64,000 nucleotides of DNA from Anagrus nilaparvatae. Taxonomy: Eukaryota > Arthropoda > Insecta > Hymenoptera > Mymaridae. Below the pieces are notes generated by a model that searched no databases, had not been told where the DNA came from, and saw nothing but the letters and a program-made list of their open reading frames with translations. Numbering within the stretch: position 1 is the first letter of the stretch; each line of letters starts with the position of its first letter. Where the stretch lies: positions 12,976,001-13,040,000 of the forward strand of contig JAKSXM010000246.1 in assembly GCA_022575985.1 (NCBI GenBank), in the 5' to 3' direction. The position numbers and the translations under genes are program-made. This document shows positions 37,501 to 47,652 of this stretch, piece after piece.

Positions 37501-39464
37501 TGGTACAGGAACGCTTTATATTGTTGGTTCGTTTAAGAGAATGACTTCGGATGCGGATTTTAAGGTAAATAAAAGATATTTTATGAGTAATGTTTTTTTT
37601 TTGTAATTTAAATTTTAGATTTTTTTTTTAGATTCATTTAATTTGAGACAAATGCTAAAATATTTAGCGATTTTATAATGTCACGGTTAACTTGTCCAAA
37701 CGGTTAAGTGAACCACAAGCAAATAAACCCACTTACACACCAATAAAAAGTATATATTTACAGTGTTCTAATAAATTTTAACATTAACCATTCGGGCAAG
37801 TTAACCACTACGATATAAGATAGTTAATTGATTTTAATCATAAAGAATAGAATCTGAAAATTTACGTGTAGATTAAAATTAGACTTTTCTACTAAAATTA
37901 AATTTTTGTAAAAATAAGTACTATTTGACCCTGGTGAGAAAAAAATATTTTATAGTCAAGTACATTTTCGATTTCGAAGTAAATAATGGGATGACGTAAT
38001 CTCAAATACCGGATACCAATTACCACAAAGTACTTTTATCTAAGTTCTTTGAACCCAGAATTTAATATTCATTAACTTTTTTGAAAAACTTTCCCAAGTT
38101 CCATTTGGTTCTCATGACAACCAGTAATGTTTCTGTCACGATACAATAACAATATGTCATGTAACCGACATATTGTTAAGGCAACAACAACAAGACCTTC
38201 CCAAGCTCTGCAGATAATTTCTTAAATCTCTTTTTATTATAACCCCTGCACCAAAAAGTAAGAAGTGGGAACCCTTCTAGTGTAGAATTTCCGTCCTGGA
38301 AAATCAAAATTCAATATTCTAGGATTTGCTTAAATATTCAAGCAGAAAATTTTACCGTGGAAGTAGCTTAAAAAAATACAAAGTTTTTACATAAACTAAA
38401 AAAAAATTTAGTATAAGAAGGTCAATTCATTAAAGTACAACAAACACAAGTACTTTTATGTATATTTTGAAAAGCTTTTTAAACAAGCAACCAACGTCTA
38501 ACAAGTAGAAAAGTGCATAAACCATTCATACCTACTTGACTTTTTTATTCTGTTCTGTTCTTTTTTTAAATAAAAATTCATGTGTACGCATTTTTAAGTT
38601 TAGATACTTTTTATTTTTTTTTTAACTAAAAAACAACCCTTTTTCAACACAATATGTGATTGCTCAAGTAATTAACAGAAAAACAAGGGAAAGAAAAAAA
38701 ATAATTTGTATGTTATTATTAGGCTTCATTTTTTTTTTTTTTAAAGTACTTTAGGTATAAATAAACCACAATATAACTCTTTTTTTTTGTAAATAAAAAC
38801 TTTTACTGCAGATGTTAGGATTCAGGTAATAAAATATTCAACACTTTATTTCAACGTAAATACTTTTTTTTGTACTTAAAAAAGTAATAAAAATGACAAG
38901 AAATCATTTATAGTCGAAATTTAACGACGCTAATTAAAAATTCATAAAAATATGTAAGTTTAGTGTCAAAACAGTCAATTAACTTGAAAAGTAATAAACT
39001 GCTTAAAAGTTTCTTTAAAAGGTTATATGTCTGACTTAAATTAAAACAATCGACTTGTTAAAGTGTACATGTTTTCTAGACTTTGAACAGTAAATTAACC
39101 TAAAGGCATATAATGAGTTTAATGTTTGATCAAGTCATTTCTGTTCCTCCATTCACTTTTCTTGGCCTAAAGCTAATCTTAGAAACTAAATTTTCTTTGA
39201 ACTAAGTTTTCTTATCTAGAAATTGACTAAACTCTCTAAATTCATCAAACTTTCTATAATTACTTATAATTAAATAAAATTATTTTTTTTAAACAGTTGT
39301 ACCTGACGTCAAATGTATCATCAAGTGATTTTAACATGGGTTATTGCATGACTGGTACGTTAGAACGTGGTTGTAAAAAAACAAATACATTTCAAATGAC
39401 ACATTTTGCTGTTATTAGAAGAAGAGATTATGAAAAGGCCTATCAAGATTTAAATAGAACATAA
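16584..39464 (+). CDS. unrecognised, probably secreted protein; three exons, 5' end not found
   Basis: Exons are 16584-16702, 37471-37564 and 39297-39464. Acceptors are TTTCCAG, TTTGTTTAG and AAACAG and donors GTATGA and GTAAAT; phases are consistent (enters phase 0, split AG/G arginine codon at the first junction, phase 0 at the second). The joined C-terminal 126 residues contain [20 protein letters not shown], then [42 protein letters not shown] and end [12 protein letters not shown]. Three cysteines (in SRCKV, GYCMT and RGCKK) and alternating hydrophobic/hydrophilic stretches suggest a small extracellular beta-rich domain, perhaps calycin-like, but I do not recognise the family. There is no start codon in frame in the first exon seen, so at least one upstream exon, probably a signal peptide, is missing. 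Introns of 20,768 and 1,732 bp are filled with mobile elements. Confidence 0.75.
17874..18092. mobile_element. MITE, ~219 bp, in the large intron
   Basis: 'tacactgagaaaatgctcct', 'tttgagccaaaagg' at the left faces 'ttggctcaaaaggatcattt', 'tattattgtagta' at the right. Internal 'ccttttgtcgtaacatg' and 'aaaaggaatcc' show further short self-complementarity. No coding content. Confidence 0.6.
18093..20781. other. intron sequence, no supported gene
   Basis: About 18100-18600 has more even base composition than its surroundings and, on the minus strand, broken frames interrupted by stops, so it may be an old pseudogene I cannot name. From 19000 to 20700 the DNA is very AT-rich; the frame at 19747-19977 has no recognisable domain. 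Confidence 0.35.
20860..21860 (+). pseudogene. degenerate arthropod mobile-element protein gene
   Basis: Pieces in all three + frames line up in one order: [20 protein letters not shown] (about 20900), [13 protein letters not shown] then GFTKY (about 21040), [12 protein letters not shown] (about 21240), [67 protein letters not shown], and [18 protein letters not shown] with [13 protein letters not shown]. From memory, this order of blocks ([31 protein letters not shown]...RYQGRW, DYCW.LKRD) occurs in many insect and other arthropod genomes as a dispersed, transposon-like gene of unknown biochemical role. At least four frameshifts and several stops show it is dead. The only long open part is 21613-21858. 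Confidence 0.7.
22380..22684 (-). repeat. G-run repeat, inverted copy of the 9.4-kb and 46-kb family
   Basis: G-runs at about 22382-22392 and 22440-22454 alternate with 'gtgaaaaa-tgacg-ttttta'. They are followed by units like 'agggacttagaataagttga' and by 'taaacatgttccatgctcgt' with 'acacaaaccggttataaa'. The last blocks match 46147-46196 in reverse orientation ('aaccggtttgtgtaaacaca', 'catggaacatgtttac'). Confidence 0.55.
22683..23845 (+). mobile_element. shorter copy of the T-rich repeat element
   Basis: It opens with 'ttggttcctcaaaacggaac', 'gcatataagcacgttttgag' and 'ggaagctaaaaaactggttt' and closes with 'gaggaaccttagtgccagct-agttggcag', the same two termini as the element at 11436-13650. 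The interior has about five units of the same T-rich array. The microsatellite is reduced to 'gtatgtgtgttt'. Confidence 0.65.
23921..24592 (-). pseudogene. internally deleted pogo/Tigger-type transposase
   Basis: On the minus strand, [20 protein letters not shown] followed by [13 protein letters not shown] is the hallmark around the last catalytic region of pogo/Tigger (DDE_1, jerky/CENP-B-like) transposases. A C-terminal part ([20 protein letters not shown] ... [11 protein letters not shown]) continues in another frame. The N-terminal DNA-binding half and the first catalytic residues are absent: the sequence before LIQPMDQ is AT-rich and runs straight into terminal-type DNA. At 24487-24592 'ccgcgtataaggagggactc' and two shorter cousins look like the pogo-type terminal repeat. 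The other terminus was not found. Confidence 0.7.
24593..27399. other. intron sequence, no supported gene
   Basis: A C-run ('ctctccccccctcctcg') lies near 24672 and a G-containing patch near 25560-26250, where 'gaaattgcttgatatttcaa' and 'gaattgcttgaaattccaag' form a loose palindrome. The frames at 24742-25147 overlap on opposite strands and show no domain. The remainder is plain AT-rich DNA. Confidence 0.4.
27430..27990. repeat. four degenerate ~140-bp tandem units
   Basis: A phrase of the type 'ggggtagtttttacccc' recurs at about 27535, 27670, 27820 and, weaker, 27965. It is followed each time by a segment with 'aactgtagct-tttgta' and 'cttgaaaaaaa'. The phrase resembles 'ggggtagttttagc' of the satellite at 1011-1740, so the two arrays may be distant relatives. 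Confidence 0.4.
28371..28391. repeat. perfect 21-bp palindrome
   Basis: TTGATACCAC and its complement GTGGTATCAA flank a single central A. It stands alone in intron DNA and could be a dimeric-protein site or chance. Confidence 0.4.
29750..29822 (-). mobile_element. small hairpin MITE, copy 1
   Basis: 'ggcctaataatgcttttact' faces 'aaaaaaattaattaggtc', with inner 'gcttttacta' / 'agtcaaagc'. The reverse complement is closely similar to the element at 52213-52303, so these are two members of one family. Confidence 0.6.
30505..30615. other. short GC-richer island in the large intron
   Basis: 'ggatggcgccccgtcgtcgc', 'aacatcgacgtgatactaca' and 'agacatggcgccattacaca' stand out against the AT-rich intron; 'atggcgcc' occurs twice in direct orientation about 80 bases apart. 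I see no open frame or splice sites that would make it an exon. An intronic regulatory element or an old insertion is possible. Confidence 0.25.
31300..32230. mobile_element. foldback repeats ending in 'catggagcgtattctta', with a nested MITE
   Basis: 'catggagcgtattcttacta' and its complement 'tagtaagaatacgctccatg' occur in alternating orientation near 31302, 31486, 31514, 32040 and 32190. They delimit at least two hairpin units whose interiors share 'attgaactctagtaatta' and 'aaaatttattaaaattttgct'. A MITE at 31689-32028 splits the second unit. Confidence 0.6.
31689..32028. mobile_element. CACTG-type MITE with TA flanks, nested
   Basis: 'cactgaaattctttttggct' plus 'ttctgatcacttgg' faces 'ttggtcagaaaactaaaaag' plus 'attttcagtg'. 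TA is present at 31687-31688 and 32029-32030. It is 340 bp, without coding capacity, and of the same terminal type as 8717-9120. Confidence 0.75.
32231..35450. other. intron sequence, simple repeats only
   Basis: A TG-rich microsatellite lies at about 33742-33768 and an (AT)n run at 34724-34746. The frames at 32321-32509, 32792-33169 and 34284-34481 are low-complexity (F, K, I, N-rich) with no domain or convincing splice context. Confidence 0.45.
35450..35500 (+). repeat. insect dispersed-repeat end signature
   Basis: 'taactagctgatttgacccg' followed by 'gttttccgggggtattagct' resembles the 'actagctgacccgg' strings that end many dispersed insect repeats. No matching second end was found, and the family is not assigned. 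Confidence 0.35.
35695..36020. repeat. diverged pair of 142-bp satellite-like units, inverted
   Basis: 'ggttttttgggtcacgaatt' at the left and 'aatttgtgttcagcgagcca' at the right reproduce the unit edges of the 1-kb satellite in opposite orientation. The inside has 'ctacccaaaaaaggagtact' and 'ccctttttagggttagtttt'. This is the same palindromic layout as at 636-1160 but older. Confidence 0.5.
36021..37470. other. 3' part of the large intron, nothing recognised
   Basis: AT-rich DNA with a short TG run near 36696-36708. No exon was found between here and the acceptor at 37470. Confidence 0.5.
37471..37564 (+). CDS. middle exon of the unrecognised three-exon gene
   Basis: The exon supplies the last base of a split arginine codon and then 31 codons (YSTQAKIID...TSDADFK). 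It is bounded by GTTTGTTTAG and AAG/GTAAAT. Its codons are richer in G and C than the flanking intron, and it is far shorter than the introns around it. Confidence 0.75.
37565..39296. other. second intron of the unrecognised gene
   Basis: The 1,732-bp intron runs from GTAAAT to AAACAG. I see no element with paired ends and no additional exon in it. Confidence 0.6.
39297..39464 (+). CDS. last coding exon of the unrecognised three-exon gene
   Basis: After TTTTTTTTAAACAG the exon codes for 55 residues, from [15 protein letters not shown] to [12 protein letters not shown], and stops at TAA (39462-39464). It carries two of the three cysteines. Several AATAAA strings follow in the AT-rich trailer, so the exact 3' end cannot be chosen. 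Confidence 0.75.
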   Translation: MYLTSNVSSSDFNMGYCMTGTLERGCKKTNTFQMTHFAVIRRRDYEKAYQDLNRT

Positions 39465-42400
39465 TAATTACTACTTTAATCAAATACAAAATCAAATTTT
39501 ACAATTTTTTATATTAAAAACAAAATTTTTTTATTTTAAGGTTATGTTAAATATAATATCTATAAGAAATTACGTCCATAGTTTATATAATAAGCTTTAA
39601 AAATATATTTGTAATATAAAAGCTTTCTATATTAATTATAGTCTATGCAAATAATGTCAAATTAAGAAATATTTACTATGAACATGTAATGTTTTGTATT
39701 AAATATTATAGAAAATATATAAAATATGTATAAAATTTAAGGAGGTATTAAGTGCAAAAAAGTTTTTTAATACTTTTTTTCTAGGTTAGGGTTTAATCAA
39801 ATCTAAGTTTACAGTTTTGGTAATTGTTTACTTAATCAAAGAAGCAAATAATGTGATTAGGCTAAATTGTAAATCGTAATTGATTTTTAGTTTGAGGTTA
39901 GTTTTTTGATAAATAAAATGGCGGAATTCTAACCTAAAAATCTAAAGATTTTATTAAAATTAATAAACATGCAGAATTTCTGGATAATATTTTTTAAAAA
40001 AATGTATTTTAAATTAAGAATTTTAAGTTTTTTCTTAAGAATACAAACTTGTCAAAAGTAAATTTATTTTTAATGTAAAATTTTAACTTTTGGTAAATTA
40101 ATAAAAGTACAATATTTACCTGAAATTCTTAAGCAATTAATAATTATTTACATTTGTGAACCAATAAAATTATGAAAATAAATAATTTCGCAATAAGAAA
40201 ATTGATAATAAAAGACGAATAAAAATATAACCTATAAATGTAAATAAATATAATATATGCATTCTTATTATAAAAAAATATGCTTTCGAAATACATCGAT
40301 GAGAATTTTGTCGTTTGTTATAGTGCCAAAGAGAAAATATTATGTCCATAAATTAGTCAAGATGCCAGTAATGTCAATAAGAATTATAATTTTTTGAATT
40401 TTAATCTTGAACAATAATTTCAGAGGCTATGCTTAGTTTTAAAAGTTGAAGATTCACTATTTATTATCCATAATTGGTAGGGCCTGATTACATGAAATTT
40501 TATCATTTTTGGGATCTTTAACCGAATACAGGAATAAAATTATTAAGATTTTAATATTCAGGCCCAGATTCGCAATTTGTTTAAAAAATTTCATGATTTC
40601 TCAAAATTAACCGTTTGTTAAAAAATTTCTGATTTTCTACTAACATTAGAAAAAAATCTATAATTAGTTTCTTTAAATGTCCAAAATATAATTACATAAA
40701 ATTAGAAACTTATTTTTTACATTTAAAAACTTTTTACCCAATGAACACGTGGCTTCTTGACTAACTGCAAAATATACGTATTTTAAAATAAATTAAAAAG
40801 AAAGTAAATTATATAATAATAATTAATTTCGATATATTTTTATGTCAATAATTATTAACTAGAGTTACAGGGTTATTTGAGTAAAAAAATTATACGGAAA
40901 AAAATTAAATTATATTAAATTCTGTCCATTACTAATTGTTATGACAAAATAAAAGCAACATCGTTCTAAATGTTAAAAACTAAAATTTTTGTGCATAAAT
41001 AGAATTGATGTAAAATGTATAAATTTAAATGTGTTATAAATATGAGCTTAAAAATAATAATAATAAATAATTGTCATTTTTTCTTGCGATAAAAAATTGT
41101 AGAAAATATAAAATAAAAAAGTAATTGTGTCTGTTTTTTCTCACTATTTTTGACGTAGCCTAGTGATCTAGGATGATTTTTTGAGTCAAATACGTCCGAT
41201 ATCACGGTCCCTCCTAACTATATTTAGCCGTAGTAAAAAAAAAAAAAAAAAAATAGACCCGCGTAAAAAAGTTAAAAATTAATTTTTTTACCTGGGTATT
41301 TTTTTTTTAAATAGTCATGATTTTTAAATATCTACTAAAAATATATCAATTTTTATTATTTTTCTTTTGACATTTATATTTTTTATAAAATATCTCTAGA
41401 GAGATAAAAAAAAAATGAAATAAGATTTTTTTAAAATATTTTATTCGATACTGTATTTACTGTCATTGACATTTTTATGTATTATAAAGTATACATAGAT
41501 TAAATGTACAGATTTTGGTGTTACTCTATTTCTTATAATAAAAAAAAACTTATATATTTGAATATTGATAAAAAGCTGATATTATTTCTATTTGATTGAA
41601 TTGTCTAAATATAATAAAAATATAATACTTTTTATTGAATTTTTATGTCAATAAAAAAGTATAGATTTTATTTATGCAAGACAATACAAACTGTTGAAAT
41701 AAGCAAATATATAAGGTGAAAGCTTTTATACTTGAAAAAAATTAAAAAAACTTTTTTTATTTACTGCAGAAAATTGGTATGAATTTTTAGATAAAATTTC
41801 TGTATATTGGTAGCACTGAATTTGGTAATAAGGAATTTTACCGTCAGTATAACTGGAACGGTGGTTTGTGCTGTCATGAAACGATATAACACTAGCAACA
41901 GTGATACCAATATAGAGTTTAAAATATGTTGGTACAATTGTTTTTCGGTCTTGTTACGGACTAAGATTAATTTTAATTGTATAAAGACCGTATTTTATTT
42001 AATTAATTTAAAATGCAATAGATGGCGTCATATGTCCTAAAAACCTGAGTTTGCTTGCTGTTATTATAGAATTTAATGCAGAAGTAAAATATTTTTAAAA
42101 TAAATTAAATGCAGAAATTATTTTCTTAATTTCTCAAGTATAAAAGCTACACATAACCTAAAAAAACTATACATGTTTACTTAATATCTGTGTAAAATTT
42201 TATTTTTAAAAAAGTAGATAAATTAAAAATTCGTCGTTTTTAATTAATTAACTAAAAAAAAATGTCTTTTTAAAAAATACGAACATTAAATTTTCGTATT
42301 CAAAGCTATGGCTGTGATCTACAAAATAAAAATAAATAAATAAAAAAATAATAATCAATAATTAAAATCAAATCAATACGATTTAAAAATTGTATTTGAT

Positions 42401-43561
42401 ATTAACCTAAAAAAAAAAAATTCAAAAATTTTTAAAACACATGTATAATGTTTTTTGTCATATTTTTTTATTTATTAGAATATTTGGCATAAATTAAAAG
42501 GCATGAATAAAGTAGTGCCAAAATAAAACAAAATTTATTTTAGACTGAGAAAATTATTTAAATGTAAATAAATATAATGAATAATTATTATAATAATATG
42601 TATAAAATGCTTTTTAATGCTTAAATATCATGAATAATTAATAAGCTTTTATTTAATAATCAAAAAATGTCCATATTAATATTTATAATTCTAAATGTGA
42701 ACAATTATTCTATGGGTCAATTCGTGTGTCAATTTAAAGAGTTAAAAAAAATTTTTTTTAAATTTATTTTGAGTGAACTGAATCAGCTTAAATAATATTT
42801 TTTGTTGTTGTTGTAACAGAGAAAATGAAGAAAAAAAATTTTTTATTTAAAAAAATTTTTTATTTAAAAAAATTTTTGAAAAGCAGAAAATTAAAAAAAA
42901 ATGGCCTAAAAATTTTTAATTTTTCAAGTTCTTTATTAGAATCAGGTAAATATAATTAAAAATCGAATTCAATTTTTTTCTACTATTTTGGATTTGCCAA
43001 TTCGAACTAAATTAAGGGAAAAAGATAATTGAATAATGAATTCAGTGCTTACATCAAACTTTGTCACTACTAACAAAAACTACTTCAAGTCCTATGTGTA
43101 ATCAAATGACTTGACAAAGTTTTTACTAATAGCATCGATTTAGTCAAAGTTCTTCTACTTATTTTAAAAACTCTTATCTAAAAAAAATTAATCTAGTTTT
43201 TTAACCCCTTAAACTTGACACGAAATGACCCATTTACATAAATAAAGCTTTTATATAAATCAAAAAAGTATAAAAAAATTATCTATTGATGTATTTTTTA
43301 ATAATGTGCAAGAAAAAAAAGATAAAATTTAAATAAATATTTCTAAGTATACTTATATAAATTAAGATGTACTAATTAAGAACAAAAAATTAAATTAAAT
43401 TTATTATTTTGTACAATAAACAAAAATGAAAATGTCATTTTTTTAAATGTATAATCAAAAAAATATTATAATATATGTAATAATAATCAATGTATAAATA
43501 AAAAAATAAATAAATAAATGTTATATAACAAAAAATTTTTTACTTTTATTACTTACAAGAA
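39465..43561. other. gene-free AT-rich DNA downstream of the 39-kb gene
   Basis: The 3' trailer of the gene lies in the first part. A 21-A run sits near 41231-41251, next to 'tagacccgcg'. The stretch 41807-42040 has an unusually long frame and more G+C than its surroundings but no recognisable domain or splice sites. The rest is plain. Confidence 0.45.
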
Positions 43562-43929
43562 GAGTTCACTACCTTTGGAACATCAAGTTAACATTTTTCA
43601 AATTTGTTTAAAATGCTGTCAAAATTGTAATTTTCAACAAAATTTAGTTTTATAGGTCTTATAAATTATCCACAAGCTTCAAGTTTCCAAAAATTCTTTA
43701 CTAGCCGCTATTGTATAATTTGTTAACCTGATATGATAATTACAATATCAGAAAACTAATTTGGAGATTAAAAAAAAAAAATAATTTTATTATCTTTGAA
43801 AAGCGATAGGTATCTTAATACGTTTCTACACACCAAACCTAAAAGAGTTTTTTGTTACGCAGAAAATATTTAATGTTTATATTTAATTCTTTAGAGAGGA
43901 ATTATTTTGAGGTTAATTCTTTTAAAAAG

Positions 43930-44520
43930 ATTTATTTTTGTTTTAATTCTTTTTGAACAGAATAAAATCAAAAATAAATTTTTTTAAAAGAATTAACCTC
44001 AAAACAATTCCTCTCTAAAGAATTAAATAAACATTAAATCTTTATTTAGATTTATTTTTGTTTTAATTCTTTTTGAACAGAATAAAAACAAAAATAAATT
44101 TTTTTAAAAGAATTAACCTCAAAACAATTCCTCTCTAAAGAATTAAATAAACATTAAATCTTTATTTAGATTTATTTTTGTTTTAATTCTTTTTGAACAG
44201 AATAAAAACAAAAATAAATTTTTTTAAAAGAATTAACCTCAAAACAATTCCTCTCTAAAGAATTAAATAAACATTAAATCTTTATTTAGATTTATTTTTG
44301 TTTTAATTCTTTTTGAACAGAATAAAAACAAAAATAAATTTTTTTAAAAGAATTAACCTCAAAACAATTCCTCTCTAAAGAATTAAATAAACATTAAATC
44401 TTTATTTAGATTTATTTTTGTTTTAATTCTTTTTGAACAGAATAAAAACAAAAATAAATTTTTTTAAAAGAATTAACCTCAAAACAATTCCTCTCTAAAG
44501 AATTAAATAAACATTAAATC
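43930..44520 (+). repeat. five 120-bp tandem units, nearly identical
   Basis: The period is exactly 120 bp, with units at 43930, 44050, 44170, 44290 and 44410 (the last slightly short). The later units are identical to each other by eye and the first differs at about one base in the core. Each unit contains the palindrome 'atttatttttgttttaattc' ... 'aaaacaaaaataaat' and the segment 'aattcctctctaaagaatta'. Identity this high points to very recent expansion or gene-conversion-like copying; assembly copy number should be treated with care. Confidence 0.9.
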
Positions 44521-44562
44521 TTTTTTGCGTAACGAAAAACTCTTAGGTTTGGTGTGTACATT

Positions 44563-44706
44563 CAGATTAAAAGTCGATATTAAAACAGGTCATCTTTAAA
44601 ATTTATATAGTGCAGTTAGTGATTTTTGATGATTAATCGTGAACAACTCCCAACTACGCTATATAAATTTCAAAGATGACCAGATTTAATGTCAACTTTT
44701 AATCTG
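44563..44706. mobile_element. hairpin MITE, 144 bp
   Basis: 'cagattaaaagtcgatatta' and 'aggtcatctttaaaatttat' face 'ataaatttcaaagatgacc' and 'tgtcaacttttaatctg'. Only about 50 bp of loop remain. The right flank 'atgtagaaagggctttag' recurs at the element near 49517-49602. Confidence 0.75.
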
Positions 44707-44967
44707 ATGTAGAAAGGGCTTTAGAAACTATCGAAAGAAAAGAGACGAGTAAAAAATTTTTGGGAACTTGAAGCTTATACAAAATTTAGATCTATAAAAC
44801 TCAATTTCGTCAAAAATTACAATTTTGCCAGCAATTTAATCAAATTTAAAAATTGGTCAGCTTTGTCCAGAAAAGCCCATTGGCCCATTGTTCGGAATAT
44901 TTTTTCAACATAACAAACTCATCCATAACTATTTGGTGTAATTTCGTGACTCAAAGGTAGTGAACTC

Positions 44968-46146
44968 CCACATCTAACATAAAATATGAATTTGTATTCA
45001 CTAGAGAATTTTAAAGAGTGTATTTACTTGTTAATATTATTAAATAAAGTATAGAAAATTTTTGAGTACACGTAAAATATCAAAAGTTATTTCCAGTTCT
45101 CTTGTGATTTTAGTATATTTTATAACATAACCTATAACTTTTTAATGTTTTCTGAGGTTATGTTAAACTATTTACTATGTTTTGAGTTTTCTAAATTTTC
45201 TTAAATTACTAATATTTTTTGTACTTCAAAAATAGTTTTAAAATTTTATCAAAATACAAAATCTCAATAAAAAATTAAAGTTTAAGTAATACAAGAGCAC
45301 ACTTATTCTCTATATAATATAAATTTATAATAATAATAATAATATTTTTGGCATATATAAAAGTTTTTTTTGAAAGAAATATGTAGCGTAAAAGTTGTGT
45401 ATTTTTTTTATTTCTTGACCTCATTATAAAAAGTACTACCATCCTACATAAATAAGGAATTTTGCTGTATGCATCAGGAAAAAAAAGGTAATTTTACTTT
45501 TTTATTTTTTAAGATATTAAAAATATAAGAAACTTTAATATAATATAAAATATGAAAGTTATTTTTGAAGAAAGTTTCCAATAATTTTAGTTTTTTGTTT
45601 TTTAAGTATATTAAAATTATTGACGGAGGAAATTTGAAATATTATTTTTAGTTTGATAAGTAATGTATTATTTAATATATTAGGTAAATTAGTTTTAAAA
45701 TTTTATTTTTATTAAAGCTTACAGTGAAAATGTCTTTGGTATTTGTTTAATTTTTGCTAATTTTTATACTTGTCCAGAGTTTCTAAATTATTAACACGAT
45801 TTTATTAAATTATTTTTTTGTTAGAGATTAAAACTTGGTTCTTCTAAGATCTTGCGGAATGACATTATTTGATCGACCTTAAAATGTAAACACGTTTTCG
45901 TATTAATGAATTACGAGACTCATCTAATTTTTATCCCTCTAAGTGCAGAAATGTGCAAATTAGAACAAAATGAAGTTTTTGCATATTTTTCATTTATTTA
46001 GTCATTTTTGGGAAATAAGTCAGCTTCGTAGAACGTTAGCATAACCTCTGGATGTTTGCTTTCTAGAATTAAGCAAAGTTTAGTTACGGCTGTCATCTGA
46101 ATGAGTGAAATCAGTACATGAAAGTAATAAAAAATATTAAAAAAAC
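44968..46146. other. AT-rich intergenic DNA, nothing recognised
   Basis: Only AT-rich sequence with ATA/ATT microsatellite patches (about 45330-45345) and poly(T) runs. Confidence 0.5.
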
Positions 46147-46520
46147 TTATAACCGGTTTGTGTAAACACAACCTAAATGCATGGAACATGTTTACTTCCA
46201 GCTGAGGACTAGGTATAATGCAAATGCTACGCAACTTTACAATTTTCTAATTTTTATTTGTAATTATCACCTTACTAGCTGTTGAGTTTCTAAACCCGAA
46301 CTATTTTGATTCCCTAAACCTGAATAATTCTAAGTCCCTAAATCGATATTATTCTAAGTCCATAAACCTGTATCCTAAGTCATTAAGCCCAGATTTTTCA
46401 AAGTCTCCTAATTATTCTAAGTCTTATTTGACCCCCCCCCTCTTAAATAGGACAAATTTGACCCCCCCTTATTTTCAAGTTCTGAAGTACCCTCTCCCTA
46501 TAAACATGTTCCATGTTAAA
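46147..46520 (+). repeat. dispersed repeat with degenerate units and C-runs
   Basis: 'aaccggtttgtgtaaacaca' and 'catggaacatgtttac' start the block. They are followed by about six units near 'attctaagtccctaaa' (46270-46420), two C-runs (about 46430-46440 and 46461-46467) and 'aaacatgttccatgtt' (46503-46518). Members lie at 9420-9720 and 22380-22684. Confidence 0.55.
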
Positions 46521-47040
46521 ACCAACTAGAATAGAAAAAGATAGATCCATGTTGTTAATTACTAAACTGCCTGGTGTAAGAGCTTGAATATAAATAGTTG
46601 TTGTATTGTTTTTGGTGACTTCGAAAGGGGACGATTTTTGCTGCTTGTTACTTCCTAAAACATACAACCTTTACTAACATTTGCTTATTGATACACATAC
46701 GTATAAACACACATTTTACATTATTTTACTATCTACCAACGAAACATTTGACTCTTCGTCGAGGAAGGCTTTAAAACTTTGACAGAGCTCACAGAACTTT
46801 TTAATATTAGGGGCTTTATTTAAAGAAGGGCTTTGTACAGTTAGGATGATCTAGCTTGACCGTTAACTGAAATACTCAAAGTTTCTTTGCAATTCGTTAT
46901 TGTGCAAAAGCGGATGATGCAATAAGCGACCTTTGTTTTTATTACATACGGGAGCGTTACAACTCCGAAAAATATAACGTGAGCCAAGGCATTTGAAGCA
47001 ACAAGGATTCGACTTATCTTTAACCTACCCCTAACGTTCA

Positions 47041-47247
47041 TTTAACGAAAGTCCCATAAATTCTTTGCAGCTACTGATTCAATGTTTTTCCGACGAACAG
47101 CAGTAGCAACCTGACCTTTTTGAGTTACCAGCCGCATTAGCTTCACTTATATGATAAACACGCTTTGTAGCTTTTTATTTTTCTGTTGGCTTATTTGAAA
47201 ATTGGTTTTGACTACCGAAAACATGAGCAGTTCCTGCGCGATTCACT
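47041..47247 (-). pseudogene. possible broken coding remnant, family unknown
   Basis: On the minus strand NRAGTAHVFGSQNQFSNKPT, then after a stop KATKRVYHISEANAAGNSKR, then after a one-base shift GQVATAVRRKNIESVAAKNL follow one another in coding-like composition, rich in A, G, V and R compared with random frames here. Base composition of 46800-47560 is also less AT-rich than its surroundings. I recognise no family; an old retrocopy or transposon fragment is possible. Confidence 0.3.
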
Positions 47248-47652
47248 TAATCCTCCTTATGATCTAAAAAGTTTGCCAGAAAATTTATAAAAAATTAAAA
47301 AAATTTTAAATAATTTTCAGCAGCCACATTAGTTGAATTTACTGTAGCTTGGTACAATTAATTTTCAGTTGCCATATTACGAAATTAACAAGTAGTTGAT
47401 GGTGAAGCAAAGTATTACAATAAATACGACCAATGTGTTTAATATTGTTGCAAAGCTTCATTTAAAGCCTTTTCTCCACTCACTTAATAGACGGGTATAG
47501 TGCACGGCTTGAATAATGAAAGTAGCCGCGTTAAGTCCGAAGGCTTTATTTATGTACAAATTTCTAAACCACCTCAAAAAGTATCTTATACGCCAACATT
47601 TAACTGAAAATAATGGCATCCTTAATACGTAGATATACATACATACATACAT

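Larger units (their letters stand above)
43562..44967. mobile_element. foldback element with long imperfect TIRs and an internal tandem array
   Basis: The outer ends are a perfect 16-bp pair, gagttcactacctttg (43562) and caaaggtagtgaactc (44952-44967). Inner arms also match: 'tgtaattttcaacaaaattt', 'agttttataggtc', 'aagcttcaagtttcc' on the left face 'gggaacttgaagctt', 'gatctataaaactcaattt', 'gtcaaaaattacaatttt' on the right. A second inverted pair, 'caccaaacctaaaagagttt' / 'aaaactcttaggtttggtgt', encloses the array at 43930-44520. A separate small hairpin (44563-44706) sits beside it. No protein is encoded. Confidence 0.75.

Noticed and set aside
41807..42040. 77-residue frame in a slightly GC-richer patch
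   Set aside because: No domain, splice sites or neighbouring exons; noted only as a compositional patch.
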